From contig NC_092878.1 in the NCBI RefSeq assembly GCF_028372415.1, forward strand, positions 28,688,903 through 28,752,902: DNA of 64,000 nucleotides, given 5' to 3'. This DNA comes from Notamacropus eugenii (Eukaryota; Chordata; Mammalia; Diprotodontia; Macropodidae). Of the stretch, positions 34,851 through 47,019 are shown in pieces. Under the pieces are notes generated by a model that saw only the letters and a list, made by a program, of their open reading frames with translations, searched no databases and was not told the DNA's origin. The translations under genes and the position numbers were made by a program. Position 1 is the first letter of the stretch. Each line of letters starts with the position of its first letter.

Positions 34851-35183
34851 CTGAAGCACCTGTGGGGCAGCTAGGTGGTGCAGTGGATAGAGCACCAGTG
34901 CAGGAGTCAGGAGGACCTGAGTTCAAATCTCACCTCAGACATTTGACACTCACTAGCTGTGTGACCTTGGGCAAGTCACTTAACCCCAACTGCGTCATCC
35001 TGGGTCATCTCCAGTCATCCTGATGATTATCTGGGCACTGGATTCAGACAGCTCTGGAGGAGAAGTGAGGCTGGTGACCTGCACAGCCCTCCCTCACTCA
35101 AAGTCAAGTGCAAGTCATGTCATCATTTCTCTGATGGCGTGGTCTTCTTTGGCAATGAAGGACAACCACACGCTTAAGCACCT
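34851..35183 (+). mobile_element. Composite SINE (tRNA head, RTE-like tail) with target duplication
   Basis: Head GGGGCAGCTAGGTGGTGCAG, middle GCTGTGTGACCTTGGGCAAG, tail AGTCAAGTGCAAGTCATGTC ATCATTTCTC then GAAGGACAACCAC. It is flanked by CTGAAGCACCT (34851) and CTTAAGCACCT (35173), 10 of 11 identical. The tail is homologous to that of the copies at 47020 and 25795, although the head differs. Confidence 0.8.
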
Positions 35184-36820
35184 ACTCTGTGCCCAAGCCT
35201 CTTGTTTGGCACCGGGGATACAGATGAAAAAAGCCTCTGCCTAAATTTCAGCTCACTATATAATCTGATGGCTATTGCTGAGTACTGAGGGATCCTTATG
35301 TGAAGAGTCCCAAGAATTCTTACTCTTTGGTTTCCCCAATGGAATTCTTTCCTCTATAGTAAATTTCTATGCTCTTCTGAAGTTGACCCCTCTCTCCGTC
35401 TAGCTTACTTTCACTTCCTTAAGCCTTAGTTCTTCTCTGACATCGCATTTAGATTTCCACTATTTTTTCCCCTGACTTCTGTGTTGTATAACTTTTAGGA
35501 GGAGGAAGAGGAGAGGTAGAAGAAGGGGTTTTTCCAGTTTGCCATGGTTGCCACCATTTCTGGATTTCACTTCCTTGGCTAGTTGAATCTTGCCAAAGAC
35601 TTTAAGACCAGCCTTTCCTCTAGGCTTCTTCCCTTTTATAATGACACAGACCCCTCTGGCAATCTGGTGAAGCCTATAAACCCCTTCTCAGGATAATATT
35701 TTTAAATGAATAAAATAAAATGCATAAGATTACAAAGGAGACCAATTAATATTAAAATATAGTTATCAAAATATTTTTTAAAAGCATATTTATGGACCCC
35801 AGGTTAAGAAACTCTATGCTACTTTAAGCATATCTTCCATATCTCCCTAGTTATTAAAGAACTATAACTTCATACGTTGTTTTGCTTTAATTTTGGTAAT
35901 GAGTGAAAAATAGTTTCTTTGTATGTACTCATTCTGTCCTTCTAGAATAATTGTCTCTTCTTTGACTTTATTATAATTTTAAAATTTTACCTCTCTTGAA
36001 CTTGGTTTCCTTATCAGTGAAATGAAGGAATTGAACTAGGCTCTAAGATTCCTTCCATCTCTAGACACTATGATTCTATGCTATCTTTCTACCCTTTGGG
36101 AATAACTTTCTTCTCTCCGACTTCACGAGTGTAAGCAATTGAGTTCTAAAATCCAGCCTTCTATAAAGTGAGAAGGCAGAATTTCTAGGCAGTGCTACTG
36201 TCCTGGAGGAGAAAAGAATGAAATGAGTGACCTACAGTTGGAAGAAAAGCGAGGGACCAAGCCACACCATGGGGGAGCAAAAACCAGAACCTTGCCTTCT
36301 ACCATTGCCATGAGTTATTCATACAGTACAGGTTCAGTGGTTTGGTGGTTGCCTTTGTAGCAACCTCATGTTCATTTTTGAAGCCCAGACTCTTGGGATA
36401 GCACTATAAAGACTGAAGGCCTGGAGGCTTGCATGTATCTGTGGACGGAAAGCAGGACATAAATGCTGGGGGAGGAGAATGTCTCAGTAGCAGTTACAAG
36501 TTAGTTTTCCTTCCAGTGCATGTGACACTATTGAGTCTTCAGAACAGTAGAGGATCCTGGGGGAGGAAGGTGGGACTTACCAGAGAGAGAAGAAAATTTT
36601 ATCGATTATTTATGAGATACAGTGGGTTCTTCATGCATTTTCAGTAAGACTAAATAAAAGCTATTCTGTATCTAATATAGCACTTATCATCTCTGGGTTC
36701 TTGTCCCAGCTGTCTCATTGGCAAGTCAGATCTCCAGAGCAAGAGTACATCTTCCTCCTCAGTATTCTAGAGGTACCTCCTAAGGGGTTGAGGTGTTTTT
36801 CTAATGTTCATGGCTCAAGA
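35184..36820 (+). other. CAPN3: CAPN3 intron 1 stretch
   Basis: At 35640-35825 a sequence with GACCCCTCTGGCAATCTGGT and GGACCCCAGGTTAAGAAAC looks like an old interspersed repeat I cannot name. The remainder has no recognised feature. Confidence 0.5.
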
Positions 36821-36824
36821 AAGT

Positions 36825-37600
36825 CAATCAGTAAGCATCTGTTAAGTGTCTACTATGTACCAGGCATTGTGCTAAGGGCTGGAGATACAAAGAAAGGCAA
36901 AAGACAGCTCCTGCTCTAGAGAAGTTCAGTCTAATTGATATATACAGTCCATACAGGGGCCATCTCCAGTCATACTGATGAATATCTAGTCACTGGATCC
37001 AGATGGCTCAGGAGGAGAAAGTGAGGCTAGTGACCTTGCACAGTCTGCCCTCACTCAAAGCAAAGTCAAGTGCAAATTATGTCATCATTTCTCTGATGTC
37101 GTGGTCTTCTTTGAAAATGAAAGACGAACGCAACAGCAACAACAAATAGGAAATAATCATCAGAAAGAAGACGCTAGAATTAAGGAGGATTGGGAAAGGC
37201 TTCCTGTGGAAGGCAGTATTTTAGCTGGGATTTGAAGGAAGCCAGGGAAGTCAAGAGGGGGATGTGGGGAGAGAGATCATTTGATGTATGAGGAGTTGAG
37301 AAAAAGAGAAAATGCCCAGACCTGAGAGATCGAGAATGTTATTCATAAAAGAACAAGATGGCCCAAAGAGTATATGAGGGAGTGGGGAGATATAAAGTGC
37401 AAGGAGACTGGAAAGGTGGGAGGGCAGGGTAGGTTATGAAGGTCTTTGAATGCCAAACAGAAGATTTTTATATTTGATTCTGGAGATGATAGAAGACCAC
37501 TGTTATTGAGTAAAGGATGGTTGTGTTTGGGGGGGAGGGGGTGACAGAGGTGGACTTGTGCTTTAGAAAAATCACTTTGGTGGCTGAATGGAAAATGAAC
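36825..37600 (-). mobile_element. Old interspersed repeat (probably CR1/L2-like LINE, antisense), split by a SINE tail
   Basis: CTATGTACCAGGCATTGTGC TAAGGGCTGGAGATACAAAG is followed after 37147 by AAGGCTTCCTGTGGAAGGCA and TTAGCTGGGATTTGAAGGAA GCC. The same order recurs at 41523-42300 and 51110-52400. The strand call is from memory of related sequence and is uncertain. Confidence 0.45.
36955..37147 (+). mobile_element. SINE with RTE-like tail, 5'-truncated
   Basis: CATCTCCAGTCATACTGATG through AAGTCAAGTGCAAATTATGT CATCATTTCTC to GAAAGACGAACGCAACAGC matches the 3' part of 34863-35172. Confidence 0.75.
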
Positions 37601-37689
37601 ATGAGTCTCTGTTTTAGTATGTTCTTCTCAATATAGGTCACCAGAAGCAATTGATATCTCCCTTATATCACTGACTGATCCAATGATTA

Positions 37690-38045
37690 GCAGCCCATCA
37701 TAAGTTTTTAATAATATTTTATTTTTCCCCAATAATATGTTAAAACAATTTTTAACATTTGGGTTTTTTTTTAAGTTTTGAGTTCCAAGTTTTATCCTTC
37801 TATCTCTCCTTCTCTTCCCCACTTCCTAAGATGGTAAGCAATACAGTACATGCCCAGTCATGTAAAACACTTCTATATTAGTCATTTTGTCCAAGAAAAC
37901 TCAAAAAAATGAAAGAAGGGAGGAAGAAGGAAGGAAGGATGGAAGTACTTCAGTCTATATTCAGACAATCTCAGTTCTTTCTCTGGAGTCAGATAGCCAG
38001 TCTCATCATGAGTCCTTTAGGATTGTGTTGGATCATTGTATTGCA
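37690..38045 (-). mobile_element. L1 3' end
   Basis: Plus-strand TTTTGAGTTCCAAGTTTTAT CCTTCTATC...CTTCCTAAGATGGTAAGC is the antisense of the marsupial-type L1 3'UTR. A GGAAGGAA run is at 37918-37945. Confidence 0.6.
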
Positions 38046-39579
38046 GCCCATTATGGTTTCACCAAAGAATATCAGTTAGGTTTTACAAAGATATATTTAC
38101 TGAGAAGATAGAGCAAGGACATACATTACATCCCAGGGAGTACACTCTCCCTTGTACCATCTCCATTCCTGGGAAGGGTGGGCTGAAACTTAATGCTGCA
38201 AGGCATTTGCCCTGCCAAGTTCACTTCCAAATGTAGCAAAACAGCTACAAATGATTCCCTCCTGGCTTCACTTATCCTCTGGTACACTGGGTCAAGCAAG
38301 TCACTCCTCACCAGTTTAGCTGCCAGAAAATTCTTGCATGGACACCTGTCGCTAGATATCTGGCAACTTGCTCTTCCAATATGTCAGTGTTTTCTCAGCT
38401 CTTGGCTAACAACAGTATGGACGTCTGACCACACTTTGAAGTTCACAGGGCAGTTAAAAAAAAAAAAAGGCACAACAGAGCCAGACACCGTAGCAGGGTG
38501 ATACGCTCATGGCTTCAAGGCCACCTGGGCTGGAGCAGAAGAGGCCACTGGTGCTGGAGCTCCAGATCTCAGTGACAGCAGGACCATGTGCTCCAGCTTT
38601 GTACCAATAGGAGCACATACCCAACTTAGGCTCAGGTCGTGGGTCCCTGGGCATGTTTTCAGTTAGAAACTTAAGCATCTTTATAAGCAACTGTACACAG
38701 AGAGTAAAGAGCCTAATAAACCCTAAAGTCTATGTACAGCAATCCAGTTGTTCTTCCCGCCCATTCTCATCTGTATAACAATGTTATTGCATAATTCTAA
38801 TTGGTACGTACATACTGGCTTATATTCTACTTTTTTTTGCTAAGCTGTACTTCATTTATGCATTTCCGGGGATCAATGGTCCACCTACGCATCATTTCTA
38901 GTAGCTGTGTGTATTCCTTCATGGTAAGGACACCACAGTTTCCTTAACTCAGGCCTGCACAAACGTATGGCCCACGCACCACTTGCGGCCCACCAAAGGA
39001 TACACAACATACATATGTCGTTAAACATTTGGGTTGTTTCCAGTTTTTCACACTGCAAATAATGCTCCTTTTGTAAAAGCTTGTATTGATTTCTTATTTT
39101 TATATTGCCTTTACTTCCAAATGTATAACTCTACTTCCTTCCCCAAAGGATGTTACAAAGAATGTAAAAAAGGTGTGGGAGGAGCCTGGGAGGGGGGGAG
39201 GAGTAGAAAGACAGTTTAGCAAAGCTAATTCTAAAACAAAACAACTCATAATCTGTCTTGATAGCTTATGTAGAGTTCCACACCCCCGAGGTTTAGAGCC
39301 TTATCTCTAGAGAGAAAGAAGGAAGCTGCATTTTCTTACGTCTGCTCTGGCACCAAGCCTGGTCTTTGTAATTATGCAGCATCCATGAACATTTTTATAC
39401 AAGTCCTTTTTTTTCCTCTGGGAAGCAATCCCTCCTTAGGATGTGTGCTCCAATATCATTAATTCAAAGTACAGAAACAGCTTTCCTCTGTATTAAGGGT
39501 TCCTGGGGGAAGTCTGACCCAAATGGACCTTTGGTTTCATACCTACAGGATAACAAAATCATTGGCTGGACGAGACTTC
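38046..39579 (+). other. CAPN3: CAPN3 intron 1 stretch with mixed fragments
   Basis: 38810-39110 looks like antisense L1 3' sequence (ATTTGGGTTGTTTCCAGTTT TTCAC). It is interrupted at about 38951-39010 by CAGGCCTGCACAAACGTATG GCCC, a hAT-like terminus. A 12-bp A-run is at 38457. Nothing coding is seen. Confidence 0.5.
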
Positions 39580-39772
39580 AAAAAATTGGCTAGTCATGAC
39601 TATAGTGAAAATATACTCAATAGGAAAGTATATGTAGAATCTATACAGAATTGTATGCAGTTGTGGGGAGGGAGGGGGGTAGTGGGGGGTAGGTGGGGGG
39701 GATAAAATCGCAATTGTATGGCAGTGATTGTTAAACATTAAAAAATAAACATAAAAAAAAAATTGGCTAGTC
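39580..39772 (+). mobile_element. 161-bp L1 3' end with perfect 16-bp target duplication
   Basis: AAAAAATTGGCTAGTC occurs at 39580-39595 and again at 39757-39772. Between them lies AATCTATACAGAATTGTATG, a G-rich tract (39664-39701), GATAAAATCGCAATTGTATG GCAGTG and an A-rich tail. This is the expected layout of a severely 5'-truncated L1 with its 3'UTR polypurine tract. Confidence 0.8.
39664..39701 (+). repeat. G-quadruplex-prone G tract
   Basis: At least five runs of three to seven G separated by one to four bases (GGGGAGGGAGGGGGGTAGTG...GGGGGG). Confidence 0.85.
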
Positions 39773-40274
39773 TATCCCTCTGACTCCAAGCTAGAAAGAT
39801 AGCTTTCTGCCTATTACATAAGTCTTCAGAGGGGATGCCACAACCCACTGGAAGTCCTAATTGCTACAGTTTCAGTCTATTGCCTCTTCTATATTTCTCA
39901 GTAGAGAGAGAATAGTTACCTACCACTATTAATTTGATAGCTTTTCATATACTTAAAATCGATCAAATCCTCTTTACCTTCCCACCTTGGTCAGGCAATA
40001 GCCACTAAGTGCTTGGGTCAAATAACTCTAATTCTTTCAGTCTTTCCTCATAGGGTCTATTTCAGGAATAGACACATCCTATTAAAGAGTTGGGCCAAAT
40101 TTCCACTATGGAAAATGGCCTGGACAGAGCTCTGAATTAAAGAACTTCTGGAATAGAGCTCCTAAAGATTGGTGTAATTAACCATTTACATTAGTTATTA
40201 TTGATTAATTAACTAATTTTAATTAATTAGCCAATTTATTATTAATTAAAATAACTAATTAATTGAAAATTAAC

Positions 40275-40425
40275 TTTGATTACATGAAACTAAAAATCTT
40301 CAGCCCAAACAAAATTAATGCACCTAGGATAAAAAAGGAAAGGGATCAGATTGGGGGAAAAATCTGTGTATCAAATTTCTCTGATAAGGGTTTGGTATCC
40401 AAGATACATAAACAATTAAGATAGA
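40275..40425 (+). mobile_element. L1 ORF2/3' fragment
   Basis: TTACATGAAACTAAAAATCT TCAGC then TCTCTGATAAGGGTTTGGTA TCCAAGATACATAAAC matches the mammalian L1 order. Confidence 0.6.
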
Positions 40426-40455
40426 CAGACAGACAGACACAGACACAGACAGACA

Positions 40456-40518
<63 letters not shown>
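40422..40518. repeat. (CAGA)n-(CA)30 compound microsatellite
   Basis: GACAGACAGACAGACACAGA then an uninterrupted CA run from about 40458 to 40518. Confidence 0.97.
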
Positions 40519-40520
<2 letters not shown>

Positions 40521-40639
40521 AAAAGCCATTCAAAGGCCATGATATCAAATCTAATAATGTCATGAGGAGGTGGAGTCAGAAATAAGGTGTATAGCTCAAT
40601 TGTTGACAGGTGACAGAATATGGCTCTTTGAAGACATTC

Positions 40640-41025
40640 TACCACCAATTGTGCTCCTACCTACAACTAGCTGGCCCCAGATTATGCTTCACATCCATCT
40701 CAATATCTTGGAACATCTTTCCATCTGACCTTCTGCTGCAAGTTCCATACCCCACCCCCTCCACCTCTTGCTCTGGTTACAGTAATCAGTTGCTTCTCAT
40801 CTTAGAAAGGTCAGGACAGTGGACTCCCCTATGGTTCTGCTCACTATGCTTGTAATTCCCCAGACCAAAACTATCTTTCCTAACCACCACTTCCCTATAT
40901 ATGTCATTTCTTCCATTAGTTTAGGCTAATGAAATCTAGGACTGTCTCATTTCTGTTTGTGTCTTCCACATCTAGCATAGTACTTAGTACATAGTAGGTG
41001 CTTACTAAATACTTTTTCATTCATT
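40640..41025 (+). mobile_element. CR1/L2-type LINE 3' end
   Basis: CTACTACC-like body ending TCTAGCATAGTACTTAGTAC ATAGTAGGTGCTTACTAAAT. Confidence 0.6.
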
Positions 41026-41522
41026 CATCTAAAAAGGGTATGGTCTAATATATTTCCTTAGTTTGTTCATAACTGATTCATCAAGGTAGTAATTCATTTA
41101 AATACTTCTTGCAAAAAAAGGATGAGAAAACTCCGTAAATATAAATTTAAGCAAACCAGTTTCATTAATAGTTAAATATACTGATATGAGCCTATAAAAA
41201 ATATTATCTAACCTATTCCACTTGGAATTGTAACTCTCTGGGGAGGTTGAGCTTTATCCAGCAGACTGAGGCAAATACGTAACCAGTTTCTAAAAATTCA
41301 GACACAAGGTAAAAATTCAACTATAAGCTAACGATATGTAACCAATCCTCCAGGGCCCCTCTTGTGACTGTGAATCAGAAGATCGGACTGAATTCACAAT
41401 CTAGCTCCTTAAATTATCCAAGATTGAAATTAACCAAATCTTTAAATTCCTTTTCCTCTTCTATATAAAAAGCCATTAATACTTGTGTTAGCCATAATAT
41501 AGGGCTGTTGGATAGATCAATC

Positions 41523-42310
41523 CATTAGTCAATCAACATATTTATTTTAAGCACCTACTTTGTGCCAGGCAGTGTTAGACACTGTATATACAAAATCAAA
41601 AATGAAATAGTTCCTATTCTCCAAGGAATTCTAAAAGAGCGGAAAACCTATCAAAGTACATATCAAAATATGTACAGCATAAAGATGAAGTGGAAAAAAA
41701 TACAATGTAGGTAAATCCAAGGTAGCTCAGGAGGGAGGGCGCTAGCTGCTGGGAGTGGAGGTGAGGTGTCAGGAAACGTTTCATGCAGAAAATGTGCTTG
41801 AACTACCTCTTAAAGGAGAAGAGGGGCTCTGTGTGTTTTAAGAGGGGCTCTGGACATGGGAAATGGACAATCCAGAGGCACTGAGACAGGATATTGAGTT
41901 CCCTAGCTGGGAACAAGGGGTAGCTGGGTGGCGTAGTGGATAGAGCACCTGGCTTGAAAACCTAGAGGCAGGAAGACCTTTTTGACACTGACTAACTGTA
42001 TGACCCTAGGCAAGTCATTTAACCTGTTTGCCTCAGTTTCTTCATCTGTAAAATGAGTTGCAGAAAGAAATGGTAAGAAAATCCTAAATAGGATCGTGAA
42101 AAGTCATTCATGACTGAACAACGCCATCATCTCAGGAACAAAGGAAAGGCCAGTATGGCTAAATACAGAGTAAGGGAGGGATAAGATTGTCCAATGAGCT
42201 TGTAAATTAGGATGGGATAAGATTCAGCAAGCCTTTAAAAAGCTAGACAGAGCAGTTCGTATTTTATCCTAGAGGCAATGGGAAGCCACTGGAATTAGAG
42301 TGAGAGGAAG
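41523..42310. mobile_element. Old interspersed repeat as at 36825, split by a SINE
   Basis: AAGCACCTACTTTGTGCCAG GCAGTG, then after the SINE AAAGGCCAGTATGGCTAAAT and AGGCAATGGGAAGCCACTGG. Same family as 36825-37600. Confidence 0.5.
41909..42144 (+). mobile_element. MAR1-type SINE with target duplication
   Basis: GGGGTAGCTGGGTGGCGTAG head and CATGACTGAACAACGCC tail. It is flanked by GGGAACAAGG (41909-41918) and AGGAACAAAGG (42134-42144). Confidence 0.8.
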
Positions 42311-43807
42311 TGATGGGGGGGGAAGAGATGGTGATGTCAGGAGGTCATTGCCTTCAAAAGGGGAAAGCATCTCTCCATGAATTCCCGATGGCATGATTTC
42401 AGGAAACTGGGTTACCAAGGGACTAGATGAAGTAATCCAAGCACGGGGTCCTTATTTCATCACAGAGTCCTACAAATAACCATGAGTTACTCATGCCTCC
42501 CGACAGTAAAAGGTTGTTTTGAGAATGTTATGCCACAGTGGGAGGGTGATTACAAGTTTAATATCGTACCTTAACCTCAGCAGAGCTGATGAACTGGAAA
42601 TGTTATAAGAGACGTCTGGCCAACTATGTCAGCAAACAGAAGATTCCCTGAATTTGCTGATGGTTACTTATAACACCACCATTCAAACTGCTCTCCTCTT
42701 TGACTTGGAGACTTAGAAACATAGGTCTATCTTCTTAATTTTCTCCTCAGCACTCTTCCCTAGTAAATATTTGAATTATCACACACTTAGACAAGTTTAC
42801 GGTATAATACAAGAGACTACTAATGCATCACCTGGGTTCTTCCTCACATGTAGGCCCCAGAAAGTCACTCCTGATTCAAAAAATTCTGTGTGTCAATATC
42901 CACCCATAGCCCATAAGCCCCAACTGATGTGCGCCCTTTTAGTAAAGCAATCAGAAAGGATATTTTCATTTAAAATAAAACAACAATAAAAATTTAATCA
43001 AATAGCACATCAAGTGAAAATTTCTGCTTTAGACTCAGGTTACACTCAGGTGGAAATGTGTAAATGTAGACAGGAGGGAACATAAAGGGCCACATCCAGA
43101 GGAACATTGATGAAGGTGCATATATGCTGGGACATGCATGTGGGCAAAGGTATACAGGTAAATGTTTAACAGCCAGCTCTATGAAAAATATATATGTATA
43201 TATGTGTTCACAGAACACATTTAAGTTGTTAACATTTTTCTATCATTTTTTAAAATCTAGACAATCAACAATAAATCAAATCCTGATGTAATACGGATTT
43301 TCAAGGTATAAGTACTCACTGAAAATTTAAAAATCATTAAGTAAGAACTGGATCCAGCACACTCCTCCATGTAGGGAACACACATAAGGACGTGGGTACC
43401 CAGAGTAATATATACGTCTGATGCTGTCATACCCCTGATATGTTCTGGGGACGCCATTGTGTTGCTTTGTGCTAGGCATTGCGTCTCTGCTAGGGATTGT
43501 ATCTTGAGTCTTTGCTGGGCATCGTATGGCCTCTGCTAGGCATTTCTGTTGGTGTCTACAGTCAGTTGCCAATCAGTTCCCTGCTGCTATTTCTGATCTA
43601 GTTTGCCTCTGTGGATCATTTGCTGCTTTTTGCCACCATCTTCTGGAGGTGCAGAGCTGGTAAGTCCCACCCTGGAAGGGACTGTTAAACTCTTCATCTT
43701 CATAGACTTAGCCCATAGCTAACAATTGAACTCAACCGGGCAAAGAGAAAAAGCTCTTACCTAGGATAGTCTTATTTTAATTCTAAGTCTATAGCCCTAG
43801 TCAGTTA
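42311..43807 (+). other. CAPN3: CAPN3 intron 1, no recognised repeat
   Basis: No SINE, LINE or exon is recognised in about 1.5 kb. 43440-43560 repeats the word GCTAGGCAT/GCTGGGCAT several times (a short degenerate tandem array). Confidence 0.5.
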
Positions 43808-44055
43808 AGAGCAGCTAGGTGGCACAATGGATAGAGCACTGGACCTGGAGTCAGGAAGACTTGTCTTTCTGAATTCAAATCTGCCCTCAGACACTTACTA
43901 GATATGTGTCCCTGGGCAAGCCACTTAACCCTGTTTGCCTCAGTTTCCTCATTTGTAAAATGGGCTGGAGAAGGAAATGGCAAAGCACTCCAGTATTTTT
44001 GCCAAGAAAACCTCAAATGGGGTCACAAAGAGACAGACATAAGTGAACAACAATA
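43808..44055 (+). mobile_element. MAR1-type SINE, full length
   Basis: GCAGCTAGGTGGCACAATGG to AGTGAACAACAATAATTA; it contains every family block. Confidence 0.87.
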
Positions 44056-44549
44056 ATTATCTATCAATTCCCTGATAAGATTATAAAGTTCTTTTGAACT
44101 CTTGTTCAATCCTTGATCATCAAGCTGTTTTCTCTCAAACTATTTCAGAGATCTTGCCCAGCAGAATGTCAAAGGAGCAGTGTGGGGCTGGGTTAAGGGG
44201 GTTCCTTTCATCCTTAGGACTCTCTCATTTTTCATGCAAATCCATCGGGTACAAGCACGAAAGAGCCATGTGAAATTTTGGATCCTTTGTTCTAAATTCT
44301 CATTTTTATTATGCGCCAGAAAGAAAATGGCTAGTGTTTTTTTAGCCTTTCCACCTGTGTCAGTCTCCTTGGTGTCCCTACGCTACAATGTGATGAAACT
44401 CAGTGGATAAACCATGTATGTCAGCAATTCCTGGTATGTTGCATAGTTATGGAACTGTGTCCAACTAAACCTGACTTTGTCTTCTTCATTCTGTCTTATG
44501 GCTCTTAAAGAAATGAAAACTTTTCTGTCAGAATGAACCTAACCTCTAG

Positions 44550-44740
44550 TTCTGACCAAAACCGCTCTCCCAAGCAGGTCCCAACGCCCTGTGTGGGTTG
44601 TTTTATTTCCTTTGGTTTTTACATTAAGTATGTAAACTAAGCAGTTAGCTATACACTCAATACGTGTGTGTGTGTGTGTGTGTGTGTATTCTGCTTCTGC
44701 TGTGCTTTTAACATTCAGGTATTCCATTTGGCCAATGAGA
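44550..44740. repeat. Unclassified repeat C, copy 1, with (TG)12
   Basis: GGTTGTTTTATTTCCTTTGG...TTCTGCTTCTGCTGTGCTTT TAAC...GGCCAATGAGA matches 47905-48045. A TG microsatellite lies at 44664-44688. Confidence 0.55.
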
Positions 44741-44919
44741 TAACCCCCCATGAGATTGTTCCTTCTACACTTTCCATAGTATTGTCTTCCCCATTCTTGA
44801 AAGCAATGACTGTCTTACTTTTGTTACACATATCCCAAACTGCTTTGCATATAGCACATACATTTAAAAAATACTTTTTCTTTCATTTTTCTTTATTCCC
44901 CTTGTAGATTGGGGCCCAT

Positions 44920-45205
44920 ACCAGCAATTCATTCTGCTACTGATAATATTGGTAATAATAATAGATAACATTTACATAATCCTTCAGGGTTTACAAAGTA
45001 TATTATCACATTTGAACCTCACAACAACCATAGGAGGTCGGTGTTATTATTCCCATTTTACAGATAAGGAAACTGAGGCTAGGAGTAGTTAAGTGACTTG
45101 CCCAAGGTCACACAGCTTAAGAAGTGCTCAAGGTGAGATTCAAACCCAAGGTCTTCCTAATTCTAAGTCCAACCCTGTTCACTGCAACCACTTAGCTGTC
45201 TCGGT
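44920..45205 (-). mobile_element. MIR/THER-type SINE
   Basis: ACATTTGAACCTCACAACAA, TTTTACAGATAAGGAAACTG AGGC and GACTTGCCCAAGGTCACACA GC. Confidence 0.75.
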
Positions 45206-46069
45206 AACTAACTAAAATTCCCTAATAAAGATTCTATAAGTAAAAAAAGAGCTATTTCAACAAATGGGGGCTGGGGGTGGGGAAAGAGCAGTGTTTGAAA
45301 GGACCAGTTGGATGTTGCCACCACTTTTAGGAGAACAACAGTTTAGTTCCCTAAGGGCCCAGTGAAACTGTTCCCTCAGAGGTTACTAATTTATGTTAAT
45401 TCTTGGCCTTGAATCCTAAATAATCTACAGCTGACTTTTTTCCAGAAATAGTCAGACTGGAGTCCAGACACAGCTGCACAGGAATCTTAGCTAAAGACCA
45501 TGTGTGAGACCGCTAGTCCAGATGGGAGTCACCCAGTCGACATTGTTACATCAATTGGTATTCTTTCATTGCTACATGGTTTTCAAGATACCGTGCGGGA
45601 AGTATCCTTGTGGCATTATGAATATACAGTAGCCCATCCTTGTTAATGATAACTCTCCAAACTGATCTGAATGTTTGTTAAAAGTACAGCAGAAGTGAAA
45701 TGTATGTGAGTATTGGGTATTTTGAAAACTTAGTGAGTTTATTTGCCCAATACAGAAACTAAAAGAGATAGACCAGTTTAGGGTTTGGAATGACTGCTTG
45801 GGAGAGGATATAGACATAGATATAGGTGTAGGTATGTAAAGCTACATAGATATACATATATACATATATGTATATACATATACATTATATGTAAATTTTT
45901 TTAAACATATATGTGTGTGTATTTGTATGTGTGTATATAACCTTAAAAATGCTTTTGGGATTCTAAAGCTGGCTGCTCCTTACTTTCAACATCAGAAACT
46001 TAACTAAAAATTCGTAAACAGAGACAAGTCTCATATTCACAATCTTTCCCCCCCAAACCTCTTCTCTTC
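45206..46069 (+). other. CAPN3: CAPN3 intron 1 stretch
   Basis: Mostly unrecognised. A TATACATATATG-rich tract lies at 45810-45940. Confidence 0.5.
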
Positions 46070-46370
46070 CTAAGTTCCCTTTTTCTGTTGAGGGTACTAC
46101 CACCCTTCCAGTCACCCCTCCCTTTCCCTTCACTCTTCCAGCCAATTCAAGGCCTCGTCACCCTTCCCATGGATTATTACGATAGCTTACTAATTGGCCT
46201 TCCTACGTTCTCTCTCTCTTTTCCAATCCAGCCTCCACACAGCTGCCAAATTTATATTCCTAAAGCAGAGGTCTGACCATATCACTTCCCTGCTCAATAA
46301 ACTCCCATTATCTCCAGGATCAAATACAAACTCTTGTGCAGGTCACCCAAACCCTAAAGCAAAGTTTATA
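46070..46370 (+). mobile_element. CR1/L2-type LINE fragment
   Basis: TTGAGGGTACTACCACCCTT CCAGTCACCC and CCTCCACACAGCTGCCAAAT then CATATCACTTCCCTGCTC follow the order of the LINE at 19663-20520. Confidence 0.6.
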
Positions 46371-46376
46371 AAGACT

Positions 46377-46672
46377 GTTGTTGTTTGTACTTCATTCTTG
46401 AAGAAGACTAGTGACATCAGGGGGGTGAGTCTTGACTTGCAAGTGAATTGGATTTAAGTGAGGCAGGACTGTGCAAAGTCATCAGCCTCCCTCTCTCCTC
46501 CAGAGTCATCTGAGTCCAATGGCAAGACATAGGTCAGGATGCCCAGAGATGGCCCCAGATGCACTGGGAGACCTCAACCTTTTTAAGCTAAGATCTTTCC
46601 GACCTCTTAGTTTGTCTGAGGAAATACCCATTCTGTGATTTAAGGCTAGGTAAGAAATGAGGCAAAAGATAG
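46377..46672 (-). mobile_element. SINE with RTE-like tail
   Basis: TGTTGTTTGTACTTCATTCT to AAATACCCATTCTGTGATTT AAGG, the reverse complement of 47020-47310. Confidence 0.7.
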
Positions 46673-47019
46673 CCTAGTTTGCCTCCTCAAAAAAATACAA
46701 TAAAATAAAATTGCTATTTACATTCACTCTGCCCATCAAAACCCAAACAATGACCAAGTAAGGCTTGAACTGGGATCTACTGTGGGTCAATCAACGAAAG
46801 CCAGAGTGATTTGGGTTTAAGGCATGGTCAAGTAGCTCCATTTGAATCCCAATGGGCTTTATCAAAGTCTGGATTGCCAGAGCTCTATTTCAAGAAATCA
46901 TAAATGAAACTACATGGGATAAAATAGCAATTATTTCTGTTCTGGCCAGAAACCTGAGGGTTTTGTCCTCCTATTTTGAAGTTTGGTATTTTTTTGGTTT
47001 TTTTGAGTAGGACTGATCT

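Noticed and set aside
38440..38710. Processed pseudogene beginning at an A-run
   Set aside because: The A-run is at the wrong end for a plus-strand retrocopy and no reading frame or homology was recognised.
43808..44055. tRNA gene, because SINE heads contain A and B box-like words
   Set aside because: The sequence does not fold as a tRNA and repeats throughout the window as a SINE.
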